Assembly (NCBI GenBank): GCA_014649355.1
Contig: BMSW01000014.1
Span: 124,001-188,000 of the forward strand
Source: Streptomyces althioticus
GTDB lineage: Bacteria > Actinomycetota > Actinomycetes > Streptomycetales > Streptomycetaceae
DNA length: 64,000 nt
Reading direction: 5' to 3'
Shown here one piece after another: positions 1 through 8,255 of this stretch. A program made the position numbers and the translations under genes. The notes beneath the pieces are model-generated. The model ran no database searches. It was not told the origin of the DNA and was given only the letters and a program-made list of their open reading frames with translations. Positions within the stretch are counted from its first letter, which is position 1; every line of letters begins with the position of its first letter.

Positions 1-1
1 C

Positions 2-508
2 GAGGGACCGCGCGTGCGCTGGCGCTTCGACCAGGGTGAGTACCCCAAGCGTGCCTGGACGCAGGACGGCCGCCTGTACGTCGTCGGCGACGGCGGCCTC
101 AAGGAGATCGAGGTCGGCGTGGGCGTGGCGGCCCGCTGGTCGAAGCTGCTGTCCAACACCGTCGAGAACGCGGTCGTCTCCGACGGACTCGTCGTCGCCT
201 CCTCCTACGGCATGCAGCTCGCCTCCTACGACCATGCGGGCGTCACCTTCGCCGGGCTGCTGGAGGACCTGCCCGACTACCCCAAGGCGCTCGCGGTCGT
301 CCGGGACGCGCAGGACGCCCCCCACCTGCTGGTGGGCTGCCGCACCGGGCTGCTCTCGCTCTACCGCATGGACCCCGGCGCCCGGGGTCGCCGCGGACGC
401 CCCGTGCTCGCCAAACTGCGCGACCACTGGCTGCCCCGCCACCGGGTCCGCTTCGCCCTGGAGCACCGGGACGCCCGGGACACCGTCCCCGCCGGCGCGG
501 CCGGCTGA
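2..508 (+). CDS. Uncharacterised protein, C-terminal part (5' end outside window)
   Basis: The frame is open from the window edge to a TGA at 506-508, so only the last 168 or so residues are present. I do not recognise the family. Alternating hydrophobic runs with repeated Gly/Asp turns look like blades of a beta-propeller. The gene ends 55 bases before the WD-repeat gene on the same strand and is probably the preceding cistron of the same operon. It could be a further scaffold or enzyme of the azapteridine-type cluster. Where it starts and whether it carries another domain cannot be seen here. Confidence 0.6.
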   Translation, partial: EGPRVRWRFDQGEYPKRAWTQDGRLYVVGDGGLKEIEVGVGVAARWSKLLSNTVENAVVSDGLVVASSYGMQLASYDHAGVTFAGLLEDLPDYPKALAVVRDAQDAPHLLVGCRTGLLSLYRMDPGARGRRGRPVLAKLRDHWLPRHRVRFALEHRDARDTVPAGAAG

Positions 509-563
509 CCTCACGCGCCACCTGCCCCGAACCCCACGCACCGAGAACGAGGAGGGACACCTC

Positions 564-2441
564 TTGCGCACCATCGACCTGCGGCCCGGCCCCGACGGCC
601 ATGCGGCACCCGTCACCGACGTGGCCTTCCGGCCGGACGGCTCACGGCTCGCGACCGCCTCCTACGACGGCACCGTGCTCCTGTGGGACGTACGGGATCC
701 GGCGGCGCCCGCGCCGCTGACCCGGCTGCACCACCGCCGGCTGGTCAACGCGGTCCGCTGGAACCCGGTCCGACCCGACGTGCTGGCCACCGCGTCCGCC
801 GACAAGACCGTCGCCGTGTGGCGGGTGCCCGAGAACCCGGACGACGACCGCCCGGAGCTGCTCACCGTCCTCGCCCGGCACCTCGACGACGTCAACGCGG
901 TCGCCTGGATGCCCGACGGGGAGCGGCTGATCTGCGTGTCCGAGGACGGCCGTGCCACCCTGTGGAACACCCGCACCGGCGCCTTCGCCGGAGAGGCCGG
1001 CGCGCACGCCGCGCACTGCATGATGGTGTCGGTGGGCCCCGGCGGCCTGATCGCCACCGTCGGCGAGGACGGGCTGGTCGCCGTCACCGACCCCGACCGT
1101 CCCGGCCGCTCCGCCGAACGCCGCTGCCCCGCCTCCGTCGAGGGCTGCGCCTGGTCGCACTCCGGCACCACACTGGCGATCACCCGGGACGACGGCGTGG
1201 CCGAACTGCTCGCCCCGGACCTGACGGTGATCCGCGCCGTCACCGTCGCGCGGACCGCCGCCCGGGCCGTGGCCTGGGCGGAGGACGACTCGATGTTCGC
1301 CGTCGGCGCCTACGACGGATGTCTGCACGTGTTCGACGCCGACGGCCGCCGGCTGCACCAGGTGCGCGACGCCCGGATGTGGCCCAGGTCGGTCGCCGTC
1401 GCGGGCGACCGGGTCGCCGTGGGCAGCTTCTGGAACGGCCCGCACGTCCTCGACCTCACCACGGCGGCGCCCCTGGCGGAACCCTCGGCGCCCACCCACG
1501 GACCCAACGCGATGGCCGTCCTCGACGGCGAACTCCTCGTCGGCTGCGACTCCGGCACGGTCGTCGCCTTCGACCCCGACGCGGACGACACCGCCGCGGG
1601 AGCACGGGTCATGCCGGTGTCCGACAGCCCTGTGCTGTCCCTCACCGTGGCCGACGGACAGTTCTACGCGGGGACCTACGCCGGGATCGTGCACCGCTGC
1701 AATGCCGGCGGCGAACTGCTCGCCGTCACTGATCCGTTGGGCGCCCCGGTGCCCTCGCTCTGCCGCACCCGCGACCTGCTGGTGGCCGGCACCTACAACG
1801 GCGCCCTCGTCGGCCTGGACCCCGCCGCGCTCACCGAGACCGGCCGCGGCGAGCCCCACGACGGCTCGGTGAAGTCGCTCGTGCCGCTCGGCGACGGCTT
1901 CGCGTCCGCGGCCACCGACCGCACCGTGGCGGCCGGCGGCCTCTACGACCGGACGGTGCTGTGGGAGCACGGCAACCTGGTGAACGCCGTCGCCGTCCTC
2001 GGAGGCCGGGCTGTCGCCACGGCCTCCCGCGACCACACCGTCCGGGTCGGGCGGGTGCGGGCCGCCGACGGGGGAGAGGGCTGGGAGGTGGTGCGCGGCG
2101 CGACGCTGCTCGGCCCCGACGAGTCCGTCAAGTGCGTGGCGCTGCTGGGCGACCCGGAGTCCCCGGTGGTGCTCGCCGGCAGCTACGACTTCGGGCTGTA
2201 CCGGTGGCGGACCGACGAGGAGGGCGCCGGTCTGCGCTCGGGCCGGCTCGTCGACGAGTTCCGGCAGGGCGTGTCGTGCATGGCCCCGCTCGACGGGCGG
2301 CGCGTCGCCGTCGCCGGCTGGGACGGACAGATCCTGGTCGTGGAACTGGACGCCGACGGCGAGGTGCGCGTGAGCCGCCGCTTCGACCTCGACGCGCTCG
2401 CCCGTGAGGCCTGCCGCAGGACGTGGGCGGTGGCGGGGTGA
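564..2441 (+). CDS. toxC-like: WD-repeat beta-propeller protein, ToxC-like
   Basis: This 625-residue protein begins at a TTG preceded by GAGGAGGGAC; the frame stays open further upstream but lacks a convincing start there. It is made of WD40-type repeats along its whole length, with units such as DGSRLATASYDGTVLLWDV near the start and SRDHTVRVGRV further on. No catalytic motif is evident. In the toxoflavin clusters of Burkholderia glumae and Pseudomonas protegens, ToxC is a WD-repeat protein encoded next to a GTP cyclohydrolase II and a SUMF1-domain protein, the same order seen here. By inference it scaffolds or assists azapteridine ring formation. It overlaps the next gene by 4 bases (GTGA). 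Confidence 0.75.
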   Translation: MRTIDLRPGPDGHAAPVTDVAFRPDGSRLATASYDGTVLLWDVRDPAAPAPLTRLHHRRLVNAVRWNPVRPDVLATASADKTVAVWRVPENPDDDRPELLTVLARHLDDVNAVAWMPDGERLICVSEDGRATLWNTRTGAFAGEAGAHAAHCMMVSVGPGGLIATVGEDGLVAVTDPDRPGRSAERRCPASVEGCAWSHSGTTLAITRDDGVAELLAPDLTVIRAVTVARTAARAVAWAEDDSMFAVGAYDGCLHVFDADGRRLHQVRDARMWPRSVAVAGDRVAVGSFWNGPHVLDLTTAAPLAEPSAPTHGPNAMAVLDGELLVGCDSGTVVAFDPDADDTAAGARVMPVSDSPVLSLTVADGQFYAGTYAGIVHRCNAGGELLAVTDPLGAPVPSLCRTRDLLVAGTYNGALVGLDPAALTETGRGEPHDGSVKSLVPLGDGFASAATDRTVAAGGLYDRTVLWEHGNLVNAVAVLGGRAVATASRDHTVRVGRVRAADGGEGWEVVRGATLLGPDESVKCVALLGDPESPVVLAGSYDFGLYRWRTDEEGAGLRSGRLVDEFRQGVSCMAPLDGRRVAVAGWDGQILVVELDADGEVRVSRRFDLDALAREACRRTWAVAG

Positions 2442-3277
2442 CGCCGCGCACCGGCCTCACCGCACCGGACGCCACGCCGGCCGCCGTGGGGAGCCCGCAA
2501 CCCGGTGCCCGCCCGGAGCACGCCTCCCGGCCCGCCGATCCTCACCTCCCGGACGCCGTCCCCCGCCTCGCGGCCGCCGGGCCGCACCCCGCGGCCACTG
2601 CCCGGCAGCCCGCCGACACCGTCCCGTCCCGCCCGGTCCGCGTCCGCGCCCGCGTTCCCTTCACCTTGCGCCGCGCCGGGAACCGCACCGCCGAACTCGT
2701 CACGTTTCATGCGCCGCCCGACGAGGGCGAGCACATCGCGGTGTTGTTCCCGACGCCGGACAGCGGTGAGCCCGAACGCGAACCAACGGATGCGCACGCC
2801 CCGTTGGTCCGGCTGCACAGTGAGTGCCTGACCGGCGACCTGTTCGGTTCCGCCCGCTGCGACTGCGGACCCCAGCTCGACGAGGCCCTCGCCCTGCTCG
2901 CCCGGCACGGCGGCGCCCTGCTCTACCTCCGCCAGGAGGGCCGCGGCATCGGCCTCTACAGCAAACTCGACGCGTACGTCCTTCAGGACGCCGGCGCGGA
3001 CACCTTCGAGGCGAACCGGCTCCTCGGGCGCGGCGCCGACGAGCGTGACTACCGCACCGCCGCCCTCATGCTCCACGCCCTCGGTCTGCGCCGGGTCACC
3101 CTGCTCACCAACAACCCCGACAAGGAACGCCAGTTGCGCGCCCACGGCATCGAGGTGACCGCCACCCGGCTCACCGGTGTGCACGTCACCCCCGACAACA
3201 CCGCCTACCTGGATGCGAAGGCCCGCGGCGGCCACCGCCTGCCGTTCGGCCGGCCCGGCACGGAGGAGCCCGTATGA
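2438..3277 (+). CDS. toxB-like: GTP cyclohydrolase II (RibA/ToxB-like)
   Basis: GTP cyclohydrolase II opens GTP to the pyrimidine precursor of flavins and of 7-azapteridines. The RibA core starts near residue 70. The Zn-binding cysteines are C130, C141 and C143 in HSECLTGDLFGSARCDCG, followed by RQEGRGIGL and a C-terminal TNNPDKE segment. An N-terminal stretch of about 65 residues rich in Pro, Ala and Arg is unusual for RibA. The GTG overlapping the upstream stop was chosen as start; another GTG lies 15 bases earlier. Its placement between ToxC-like and ToxD-like genes, not in a rib operon, indicates a specialised ToxB-type paralogue making the azapteridine precursor. Confidence 0.85.
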   Translation: MTPRTGLTAPDATPAAVGSPQPGARPEHASRPADPHLPDAVPRLAAAGPHPAATARQPADTVPSRPVRVRARVPFTLRRAGNRTAELVTFHAPPDEGEHIAVLFPTPDSGEPEREPTDAHAPLVRLHSECLTGDLFGSARCDCGPQLDEALALLARHGGALLYLRQEGRGIGLYSKLDAYVLQDAGADTFEANRLLGRGADERDYRTAALMLHALGLRRVTLLTNNPDKERQLRAHGIEVTATRLTGVHVTPDNTAYLDAKARGGHRLPFGRPGTEEPV

Positions 3278-4284
3278 GACTCGAGGACGTCGCCGCCTCA
3301 CCCCACTTCCGGGAGCGGGCCGAACCGGCCGACCCGCGCCGCTTCCGGCCCGCCCCCGAGGCCGCCGCACGCCTGACCGGGGCGGGGCCGCACGAGCTGG
3401 CCGCCGTCGTCGAGAACCCCGCCGCCCCGCTCGCCGACCGGCTGGCCGCGGGAGGCATCCTCGCCCTGACCGGCGACCCGCGCCTGACCGCTGTGCCGCC
3501 GGTGTGCGCCGTCCCGGGAGGCGCCGTGGAGATCGGGCTGCCCGGGCGGGAGGTGACCGACACGGTCGCCCGGTGGGCGCACGTGGGCGTGGAGCGCGAC
3601 TGGGTCGAGAAGGAGACCCCGGAGCACCGCGTCGAACTGGCGGACTTCCGCATCGCCATGTATCCGGTCACCAATGCCGAGTACCTGACGTTCCTCCGCG
3701 ACACCGGCCACCCCTCCCGGCCCACCACCTGGTATCTCGGCGCCTACCCGTACGAGCGGGCCAACCATCCCGTCGCCGGGGTCGCCCCGGAGGACGCCGA
3801 CGCCTACGCGGCCTGGCTGGCCCGCCGTACCGGACTGCCCTGGCGGCTGCCCGCCGAGGCCGAATGGGAGTACGCGGCGAAGGGCCCGGACGGGCTCGAA
3901 CACCCCTGGGGCGACAGCTTCGACCCCGAGGCCGCCAACACCCGGGAGACCGGCGTCCACACCACCACCCCGGTGGGCGCCTTTCCCGCGGGCCGCTCGC
4001 CGTTCGGCGCGCTCGACATGGGAGGCAACGTCGAGGAGTACGTCGCCGACACCTACCGTCCGTACCCCGGCGGTCCGTTCGTGCCCGATCACCTGGTGGA
4101 GACGATGGGGGAGTACCGCGTCGCCCGCGGCGGCAGCTTCTGCCGCTACGGCGACCTCACCCGCACCCGCCGCCGCCACGGCCCCTTCCCCGGCCCGCTC
4201 TACCCGGTCGGCTTCCGCCTGGCTCTCAGCACCCCGCCGTCCCCGCCCGCGGGCACCGGACCGGAGGAGGGGAGGGACGCATGA
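3274..4284 (+). CDS. toxD-like: SUMF1/FGE-domain protein, ToxD-like
   Basis: The product has 336 residues. About the first 100 precede a formylglycine-generating-enzyme (SUMF1, C-type-lectin fold) domain that runs to the C-terminus. Family hallmarks include ETPEHRVELADFRIAMYPVT near the domain start, WRLPAEAEWEYAAKG, LDMGGNVEEYVADTY and VARGGSFCRYGD. Members either oxidise cysteine or act as iron-dependent oxygenases such as EgtB. In toxoflavin clusters ToxD has this domain and is essential, with an incompletely defined reaction. ATGA overlaps on both sides imply translational coupling. Direct involvement in triazine-ring formation is inferred from context. Confidence 0.75.
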   Translation: MRLEDVAASPHFRERAEPADPRRFRPAPEAAARLTGAGPHELAAVVENPAAPLADRLAAGGILALTGDPRLTAVPPVCAVPGGAVEIGLPGREVTDTVARWAHVGVERDWVEKETPEHRVELADFRIAMYPVTNAEYLTFLRDTGHPSRPTTWYLGAYPYERANHPVAGVAPEDADAYAAWLARRTGLPWRLPAEAEWEYAAKGPDGLEHPWGDSFDPEAANTRETGVHTTTPVGAFPAGRSPFGALDMGGNVEEYVADTYRPYPGGPFVPDHLVETMGEYRVARGGSFCRYGDLTRTRRRHGPFPGPLYPVGFRLALSTPPSPPAGTGPEEGRDA

Positions 4285-5078
4285 CGCGAGACCTCCCCGG
4301 CGACCTGTGGAAGAAGCTGACCAGCACGGTCGGCCTTGTCGTCACCCGGCACGACGGCACCGTCAACGTCATGGCGGCCGAGTGGGCCACCTTCGTCAAC
4401 AAGCAACCCCTGTACACCGCGGTCGCGTTGGGGCCGCGCACCGCGAGCCGCCGACGCCTCGAGGCGGCGGGCGAGTTCTCGGTCACCCTGTGCGCGGAGG
4501 GCCAGGCCGCGCTGGCCGACTTCGCGGGCAGCTTCTCCGTCACGGACATCGACAAGACGGGCAGCGACCTCGTGCGCCTCGGCACACCCGAGGCGACGGC
4601 GACCCCCTGGGTCACCGGAGGGGTCCTGGCCGTCGAGTGCCGGCTGCGCGAGACGGTCGCCCTCCCGTCCCACACCCTCTGCATCGGGGAGGTCGTCGCC
4701 GCGCACCTGCCGGACGAGGCGCCCCGGCCGCTGGTCAAGCACGGCGGCATGCACACCCTCGGCGCGCCGGTCCGCCGCACGGACGTCGTCGCCGCCGCGC
4801 AACTGCGGCCCGACGGCACCCTGCGCGTCGCCGCCACCGGTCCGGCCGCCGAGGCCCGCGCACCGTGGCAGGTCACACTCCTGCCCCCGGACGGCCCCCC
4901 GGTCCGCCTCGGCGCTCACCCCCCGACCCCGCACGGGGACCTCCTCGCCGATCTCCCGTTGCCGCCCGCGGTTCCCGCGCACGGGCTCCGCGTGCGCGTC
5001 GAGCGCGGCCACGCCACCTCCGGCACCGCGACCGTCTCCGCACCCCGCCCCGCCCCCACGACAGGCACCCCTCGATGA
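4281..5078 (+). CDS. Flavin reductase-like (DIM6/NTAB) FMN-binding protein
   Basis: The product has 265 residues. The first 170 or so match the flavin reductase-like FMN-binding fold, with VGLVVTRHDGTVNVMAAEW, RTASRRRLE and a conserved TLCIGEVVAAHL strand. The C-terminal 90 residues are Pro/Ala-rich and less defined. Such proteins supply reduced FMN to an oxygenase or act as flavin oxidoreductases themselves. It overlaps its neighbours by 4 bases on both sides, so it belongs to the azapteridine-type operon. It is not one of the classical ToxA-E set and could supply a redox or N-oxidation step, which is inference. Confidence 0.75.
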   Translation: MTRDLPGDLWKKLTSTVGLVVTRHDGTVNVMAAEWATFVNKQPLYTAVALGPRTASRRRLEAAGEFSVTLCAEGQAALADFAGSFSVTDIDKTGSDLVRLGTPEATATPWVTGGVLAVECRLRETVALPSHTLCIGEVVAAHLPDEAPRPLVKHGGMHTLGAPVRRTDVVAAAQLRPDGTLRVAATGPAAEARAPWQVTLLPPDGPPVRLGAHPPTPHGDLLADLPLPPAVPAHGLRVRVERGHATSGTATVSAPRPAPTTGTPR

Positions 5079-5929
5079 AGGACCCCGTGAGCCTCGACGC
5101 CCTCCCCGTCCGTCCGCTGCGCACCGCCGTCGTCCAGAACGCGGCCCGCCCTCTCGACGTGGCCGCCAACGCGCAGGAGACCGCCGCGCGCTGTGAGCGG
5201 GCGGCGGCGCAGGGCGCGCGGCTCGTCGTCCTCCCCGAACTGCATCTGACCGCCTACGACGTGCGCGGTCTGATGGACGCCCCCGCTTCGGCGGTGCTGT
5301 CGGCCGACGGCGCCCGGCGCGTGACCGACAGGCGGATCGCACCGCTCGCCGACGCCACGGTCCGTCACCGCGTCACCGTGGTCGTCGGCGCCCCGGTCCG
5401 CCACCCGGACGGCCGGCTCACCAATTCCCTGCTTGCGGTGACACCGGACGGCGCCGTCACCGCCCTCTACGACAAGCGGCACCTCTGGCAGGACACCGAA
5501 GCGGCCCTGTTCACGCCCGGCACCGGCGACCCGGCCACGCTGACCGTCGACGGCTGGCGCCTGGCGCCGGGCGTCTGCTACGACATGTCGTTCCCCGAAC
5601 ACGCCCGCGCCGCCGCCCTCTCAGGAGCCCACGCCGTCCTCTACGCCTCGGCGTTCGCCGCCAGCACGGAGCACCGGGCGGCCGTCTACTGCAGGGCCCG
5701 AGCCCTGGAGAACACGGTGTACACGGTCTTCGCCAACCCCCTGGACGGCCCCCTCGACCGCCCCTGCGCGGGCAGCAGCGCCGTCCACGCCCCCGACGGG
5801 ACCACCCTCGCCGAGGCGGCCCCCGGCGAGGACACCGTCCTCGTCGCCGACCTCAGCCCCGGCCGGCTCGCCGACGTCCGCCGTCACCTGCGTATGCTCG
5901 CCGAGCTTCGGACGTCGGCACCCGCGTGA
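5075..5929 (+). CDS. Carbon-nitrogen hydrolase (nitrilase superfamily)
   Basis: This protein of 284 residues carries the full nitrilase-superfamily triad: E55 in LPELHLTAYD, K134 in YDKRHLW and C168 in PGVCYDMSFPE. It also has a HRAAVYCRARALENTVY segment typical of the branch that hydrolyses linear amides. The family cleaves amides, ureido groups or nitriles. It starts at an ATG inside the preceding stop (ATGA) and is the last gene of the run; an imperfect hairpin follows. An amidase or deformylase step on a pyrimidine intermediate would fit the pathway, but the substrate is not evident from sequence. Confidence 0.85.
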   Translation: MKDPVSLDALPVRPLRTAVVQNAARPLDVAANAQETAARCERAAAQGARLVVLPELHLTAYDVRGLMDAPASAVLSADGARRVTDRRIAPLADATVRHRVTVVVGAPVRHPDGRLTNSLLAVTPDGAVTALYDKRHLWQDTEAALFTPGTGDPATLTVDGWRLAPGVCYDMSFPEHARAAALSGAHAVLYASAFAASTEHRAAVYCRARALENTVYTVFANPLDGPLDRPCAGSSAVHAPDGTTLAEAAPGEDTVLVADLSPGRLADVRRHLRMLAELRTSAPA

Positions 5930-5932
5930 CGG

Positions 5933-5968
5933 GTGGGGGCGGCCCGCTCTCGAACGGCCCGCCCCTAC
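5933..5968. terminator. Imperfect GC-rich hairpin between convergent genes
   Basis: GTGGGGGCGGCC and GGCCCGCCCCTAC can pair with one bulge and one mismatch around an 11-base loop. It sits right after the nitrilase stop and just before the stop of the convergent gene, so it could terminate both transcripts. There is no U-tract, which is usual in high-GC actinomycetes. Confidence 0.5.
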
Positions 5969-5973
5969 ACAGG

Positions 5974-6465
5974 TCACTTCTGCGCGACCACCGCCGCGAA
6001 CATCCCCGCCTCGTACGACCCGCCCTTCTGGTGGGTGATGACCGCCAGCCGGTTGGCCGCGTTGATCATGCCGATGAGGCAGACCAGCGCGGCCGTCCGG
6101 TCGTCGTCGTAGTGCTTGCGCACCAGCGCCCAGGTCTCGTCGGACACGCCCTGGTGGGCGTCGGCGAGGCGGGTTCCCTCCTCGGCGAGAGCGAGGGCCG
6201 CCCGTTCCGCCTCCGTGAACACCGTGGTCTCGCGCCACACGGAGACCAGGTGCAGCCGGACGTCGCTCTCCCCGGCCGCGGCGGCCTCCTTGACGTGCAT
6301 GTCGACGCAGTGGCCGCAGCCGTTGATCTGGCTGGCGCGCAGCGACACCAGCTCCTGCACGGACTTCGGCAGCGGCGAGTCGTGGAGCGCCAGCGCCGCG
6401 CCGGCGAACCGCTTGGCGAAACGGGAGGCGATGTCGTTCTCGAACAGGTTGAAACGGGCGTCCAT
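5974..6465 (-). CDS. Carboxymuconolactone decarboxylase / AhpD-family protein
   Basis: The product has 163 residues with the AhpD-type redox centre CGHCVDMH, preceded by LVSLRASQINGCG. Family members are peroxidase-like or decarboxylases. The ATG at 6465 is preceded by GAGGAC; longer in-frame starts would cross the promoter region. Genes of the carboxymuconolactone decarboxylase, oxidoreductase and epimerase types are the known partners and targets of ECF41 sigma factors. One such factor is encoded divergently here, and a fitting promoter is found upstream. It is therefore the likely sole direct target of that sigma factor. Confidence 0.85.
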   Translation of the reverse strand: MDARFNLFENDIASRFAKRFAGAALALHDSPLPKSVQELVSLRASQINGCGHCVDMHVKEAAAAGESDVRLHLVSVWRETTVFTEAERAALALAEEGTRLADAHQGVSDETWALVRKHYDDDRTAALVCLIGMINAANRLAVITHQKGGSYEAGMFAAVVAQK

Positions 6466-6506
6466 CGTGTGGTCCTCACTCGTGGTCGTGTTCCGGACAC
6501 CCACCA

Positions 6507-6533
6507 GATGCCGGGCGGCCGTACCGTGTGACG
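6507..6533 (-). promoter_or_regulatory. ECF41-type promoter for the AhpD-family gene
   Basis: On the minus strand CGTCACA is followed 16 bases later by CATC. The published ECF41 consensus is TGTCACA-N16-CGTC, so each box has one mismatch and the spacing is exact. A transcript would begin about 35 bases upstream of the ATG at 6465. Confidence 0.65.
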
Positions 6534-6567
6534 GGTGGCGGGAGTGAGGTGGACCACACGCCGCCGC

Positions 6568-6594
6568 TGTCACAGAACGGGGCCGGCCGGCGTC
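6568..6594 (+). promoter_or_regulatory. ECF41-type autoregulatory promoter (exact consensus)
   Basis: TGTCACA is followed by exactly 16 bases and then CGTC, an exact match to the described ECF41 promoter. It faces the sigma factor gene, implying autoregulation. The expected transcription start is near 6600-6603, so an ATG at 6603 could be read as a leaderless start. Confidence 0.75.
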
Positions 6595-6638
6595 CTGTGC
6601 GTATGACTGTGATCGGGAGCCGGGACCAGGGAGCGGAC

Positions 6639-7553
6639 GTGACCAGCGGCAGCGGCGGGGACAACGGCGGGGGAGCGGGGCCCGCGACCGAGGACTTCCT
6701 CGCCCACCGCAACCTGCTGTTCACCGTCGCCTACGAGATGCTCGGCTCGGCCGCCGACGCCGAGGACGTCCTCCAGGAGACCTGGCTGCGCTGGGCCGGC
6801 GTCGACCTCGCCGAGGTGCGGGACCGGCGCGCGTACCTGGTGCGCATCACCACCCGCCAGGCCCTGACCCGGCTGCGCACCCTGGGTCGCCGCAAGGAGT
6901 CCTACGTCGGTTCCTGGCTGCCCGAGCCGCTGCTCACCTCGCCCGACGTCGCCGAGGACGTCGAACTGGCCGACAGCGTCTCGATGGCGATGATGCTGGT
7001 GATGGAGACCCTCGCGCCGACCGAGCGCGCGGTGTTCGTGCTGCGCGAGGTGTTCGACGTCGGCTACGACGAGATCGCGGAGGCCGTCGGCAAGTCCCCG
7101 TCCGCGGTACGGCAGATCGCGCACCGGGCCCGCGCCCATGTGGCGGCCAGGCGCCCGCGCGGGGACGGTTCGCCGGCCCGCACCCGTGACGCCCTGGACG
7201 CGTTCCGGCGGGCCGTGGAGACGGGCGATCTGCAGGGGCTGCTGGACGTCCTCGCGCCGGACGTCGTCCTGCTGGGCGACGGCGGCGGGATCAAGCAGGC
7301 GGTGCTGCGGCCGGTCGTGGGCGCGGACAAGGTGGCCCGGCTGCTGCGGGGCGGGCTTTTGAAGGTCCCCGCCGAGGTGACGCTGCGGCCGGCCCTCGTC
7401 AACGGCGGTCCCGCGCTGGTCCTGCACCTCGACGGCGAACTCGACAGCGTGCTCGCGGTGCGTGTCGACGACGGCCTGGTCACCGGCCTGTACGCGGTGC
7501 GCAACCCGGAGAAGCTGATCCACATGGACCGGGAGACCATGCTGCGCCGGTGA
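6639..7553 (+). CDS. ECF41-family RNA polymerase sigma factor (SigJ-like) with SnoaL-like C-terminal domain
   Basis: Sigma region 2 (FLAHRNLLFTVAYEMLG to WLRWAGV) and region 4 (LAPTERAVFVLREVF, YDEIAEAVGKSPSAVRQ) are followed by a SnoaL-like extension. All three ECF41 signatures are visible: the linker WLPEPL at W93, DGGG at D214 and NPEKL at N289. The C-terminal domain is known to modulate sigma activity in this group, which lacks a classical anti-sigma factor. The GTG at 6639 with GGGAG upstream was chosen. ATG 6603 (possibly leaderless) and GTG 6528 are in-frame alternatives, but 6528 lies upstream of the predicted promoter. The divergent AhpD-family gene is its expected target. Confidence 0.9.
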   Translation: MTSGSGGDNGGGAGPATEDFLAHRNLLFTVAYEMLGSAADAEDVLQETWLRWAGVDLAEVRDRRAYLVRITTRQALTRLRTLGRRKESYVGSWLPEPLLTSPDVAEDVELADSVSMAMMLVMETLAPTERAVFVLREVFDVGYDEIAEAVGKSPSAVRQIAHRARAHVAARRPRGDGSPARTRDALDAFRRAVETGDLQGLLDVLAPDVVLLGDGGGIKQAVLRPVVGADKVARLLRGGLLKVPAEVTLRPALVNGGPALVLHLDGELDSVLAVRVDDGLVTGLYAVRNPEKLIHMDRETMLRR

Positions 7554-7581
7554 GGGCGGCCGCTTTCGGAAACTGCCGTCG

Positions 7582-8151
7582 TCAGGCCTGCTCGCGCTCC
7601 GCCCTGCGGGCGGCCTTGCGGCGCAGTCGCAGCGGCAGCACGTACCAGCAGAGCCCGAACCACAGCATGACCGCGCCCACCAGCACCTCGGCCAGCACGC
7701 CCGGCACCACGAACCGAAGGATCAGCAGCAGCGTGCAGCCGATGGTGAGCGCCAACAGCACCATCCCGCACACCATCAGACGTCCGGCCGCCTCCACCAC
7801 CTCGTCCTTCATCCGCTGCCCGGACAGGAAACGGTGGATGGACACGGGCGCGATCAGCGACCCGGTGGCGGCGGCGCCGAACACCACGGTCATCACGTAG
7901 ATGACCTTGTCCGGCGTCGCCAGCTCACGGAACAGCGGGGTGAACGCCACGCTCAGCAGGAAACCGAAGAGGATCTGGACACCTGTCTGCGTGACACGTG
8001 TCTCCTGAAGCACCTCGTTCCAGCGGCGGTTCACCCGCTCACGCGCCGGCTCCGGCGGCTCGGCGCCGTGCCGCGCGGCACCGTCGTCGTGGTGTCCGCA
8101 GCAGGCGTGCCCGTTCTCCGCCCGCCCGGCCGGCTGCTCCGTCATCGTCAT
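7582..8151 (-). CDS. DUF6328-type four-helix membrane protein
   Basis: The product has 189 residues. A polar N-terminus with a Cys/His cluster (HACCGHHDD) is followed by four hydrophobic segments, beginning around TQTGVQILFGFLLSVAF and ending at LWFGLCWYVLPL. A basic tail closes the protein. It resembles the small Streptomyces DUF6328 family, whose function is unknown. The ATG at 8151 has GGAGGAC upstream. It is convergent with the sigma factor gene and separated by 104 bases from the gene upstream, so it is probably transcribed alone. Confidence 0.7.
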   Translation of the reverse strand: MTMTEQPAGRAENGHACCGHHDDGAARHGAEPPEPARERVNRRWNEVLQETRVTQTGVQILFGFLLSVAFTPLFRELATPDKVIYVMTVVFGAAATGSLIAPVSIHRFLSGQRMKDEVVEAAGRLMVCGMVLLALTIGCTLLLILRFVVPGVLAEVLVGAVMLWFGLCWYVLPLRLRRKAARRAEREQA

Positions 8152-8255
8152 GGTGTCCTCCCCGGTTCCAGGCGGACCGTTTGCCCCGATCAGGGCCGGT
8201 CATGCCGGATCAGGGACGAGGAGGGGCGAACACGCGGGCCTCCGCGGGGCGCCCG

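Noticed and set aside
36..563. Upstream extension of the WD-repeat reading frame as a 801-residue protein
   Set aside because: It overlaps the coding part of the preceding gene in another frame, is Pro/Ser-rich noise, and the TTG at 564 has a clear ribosome-binding site.
6528..6638. Longer N-terminus of the ECF41 sigma factor from GTG 6528
   Set aside because: That start lies upstream of the predicted ECF41 promoter boxes and would not be on the transcript.
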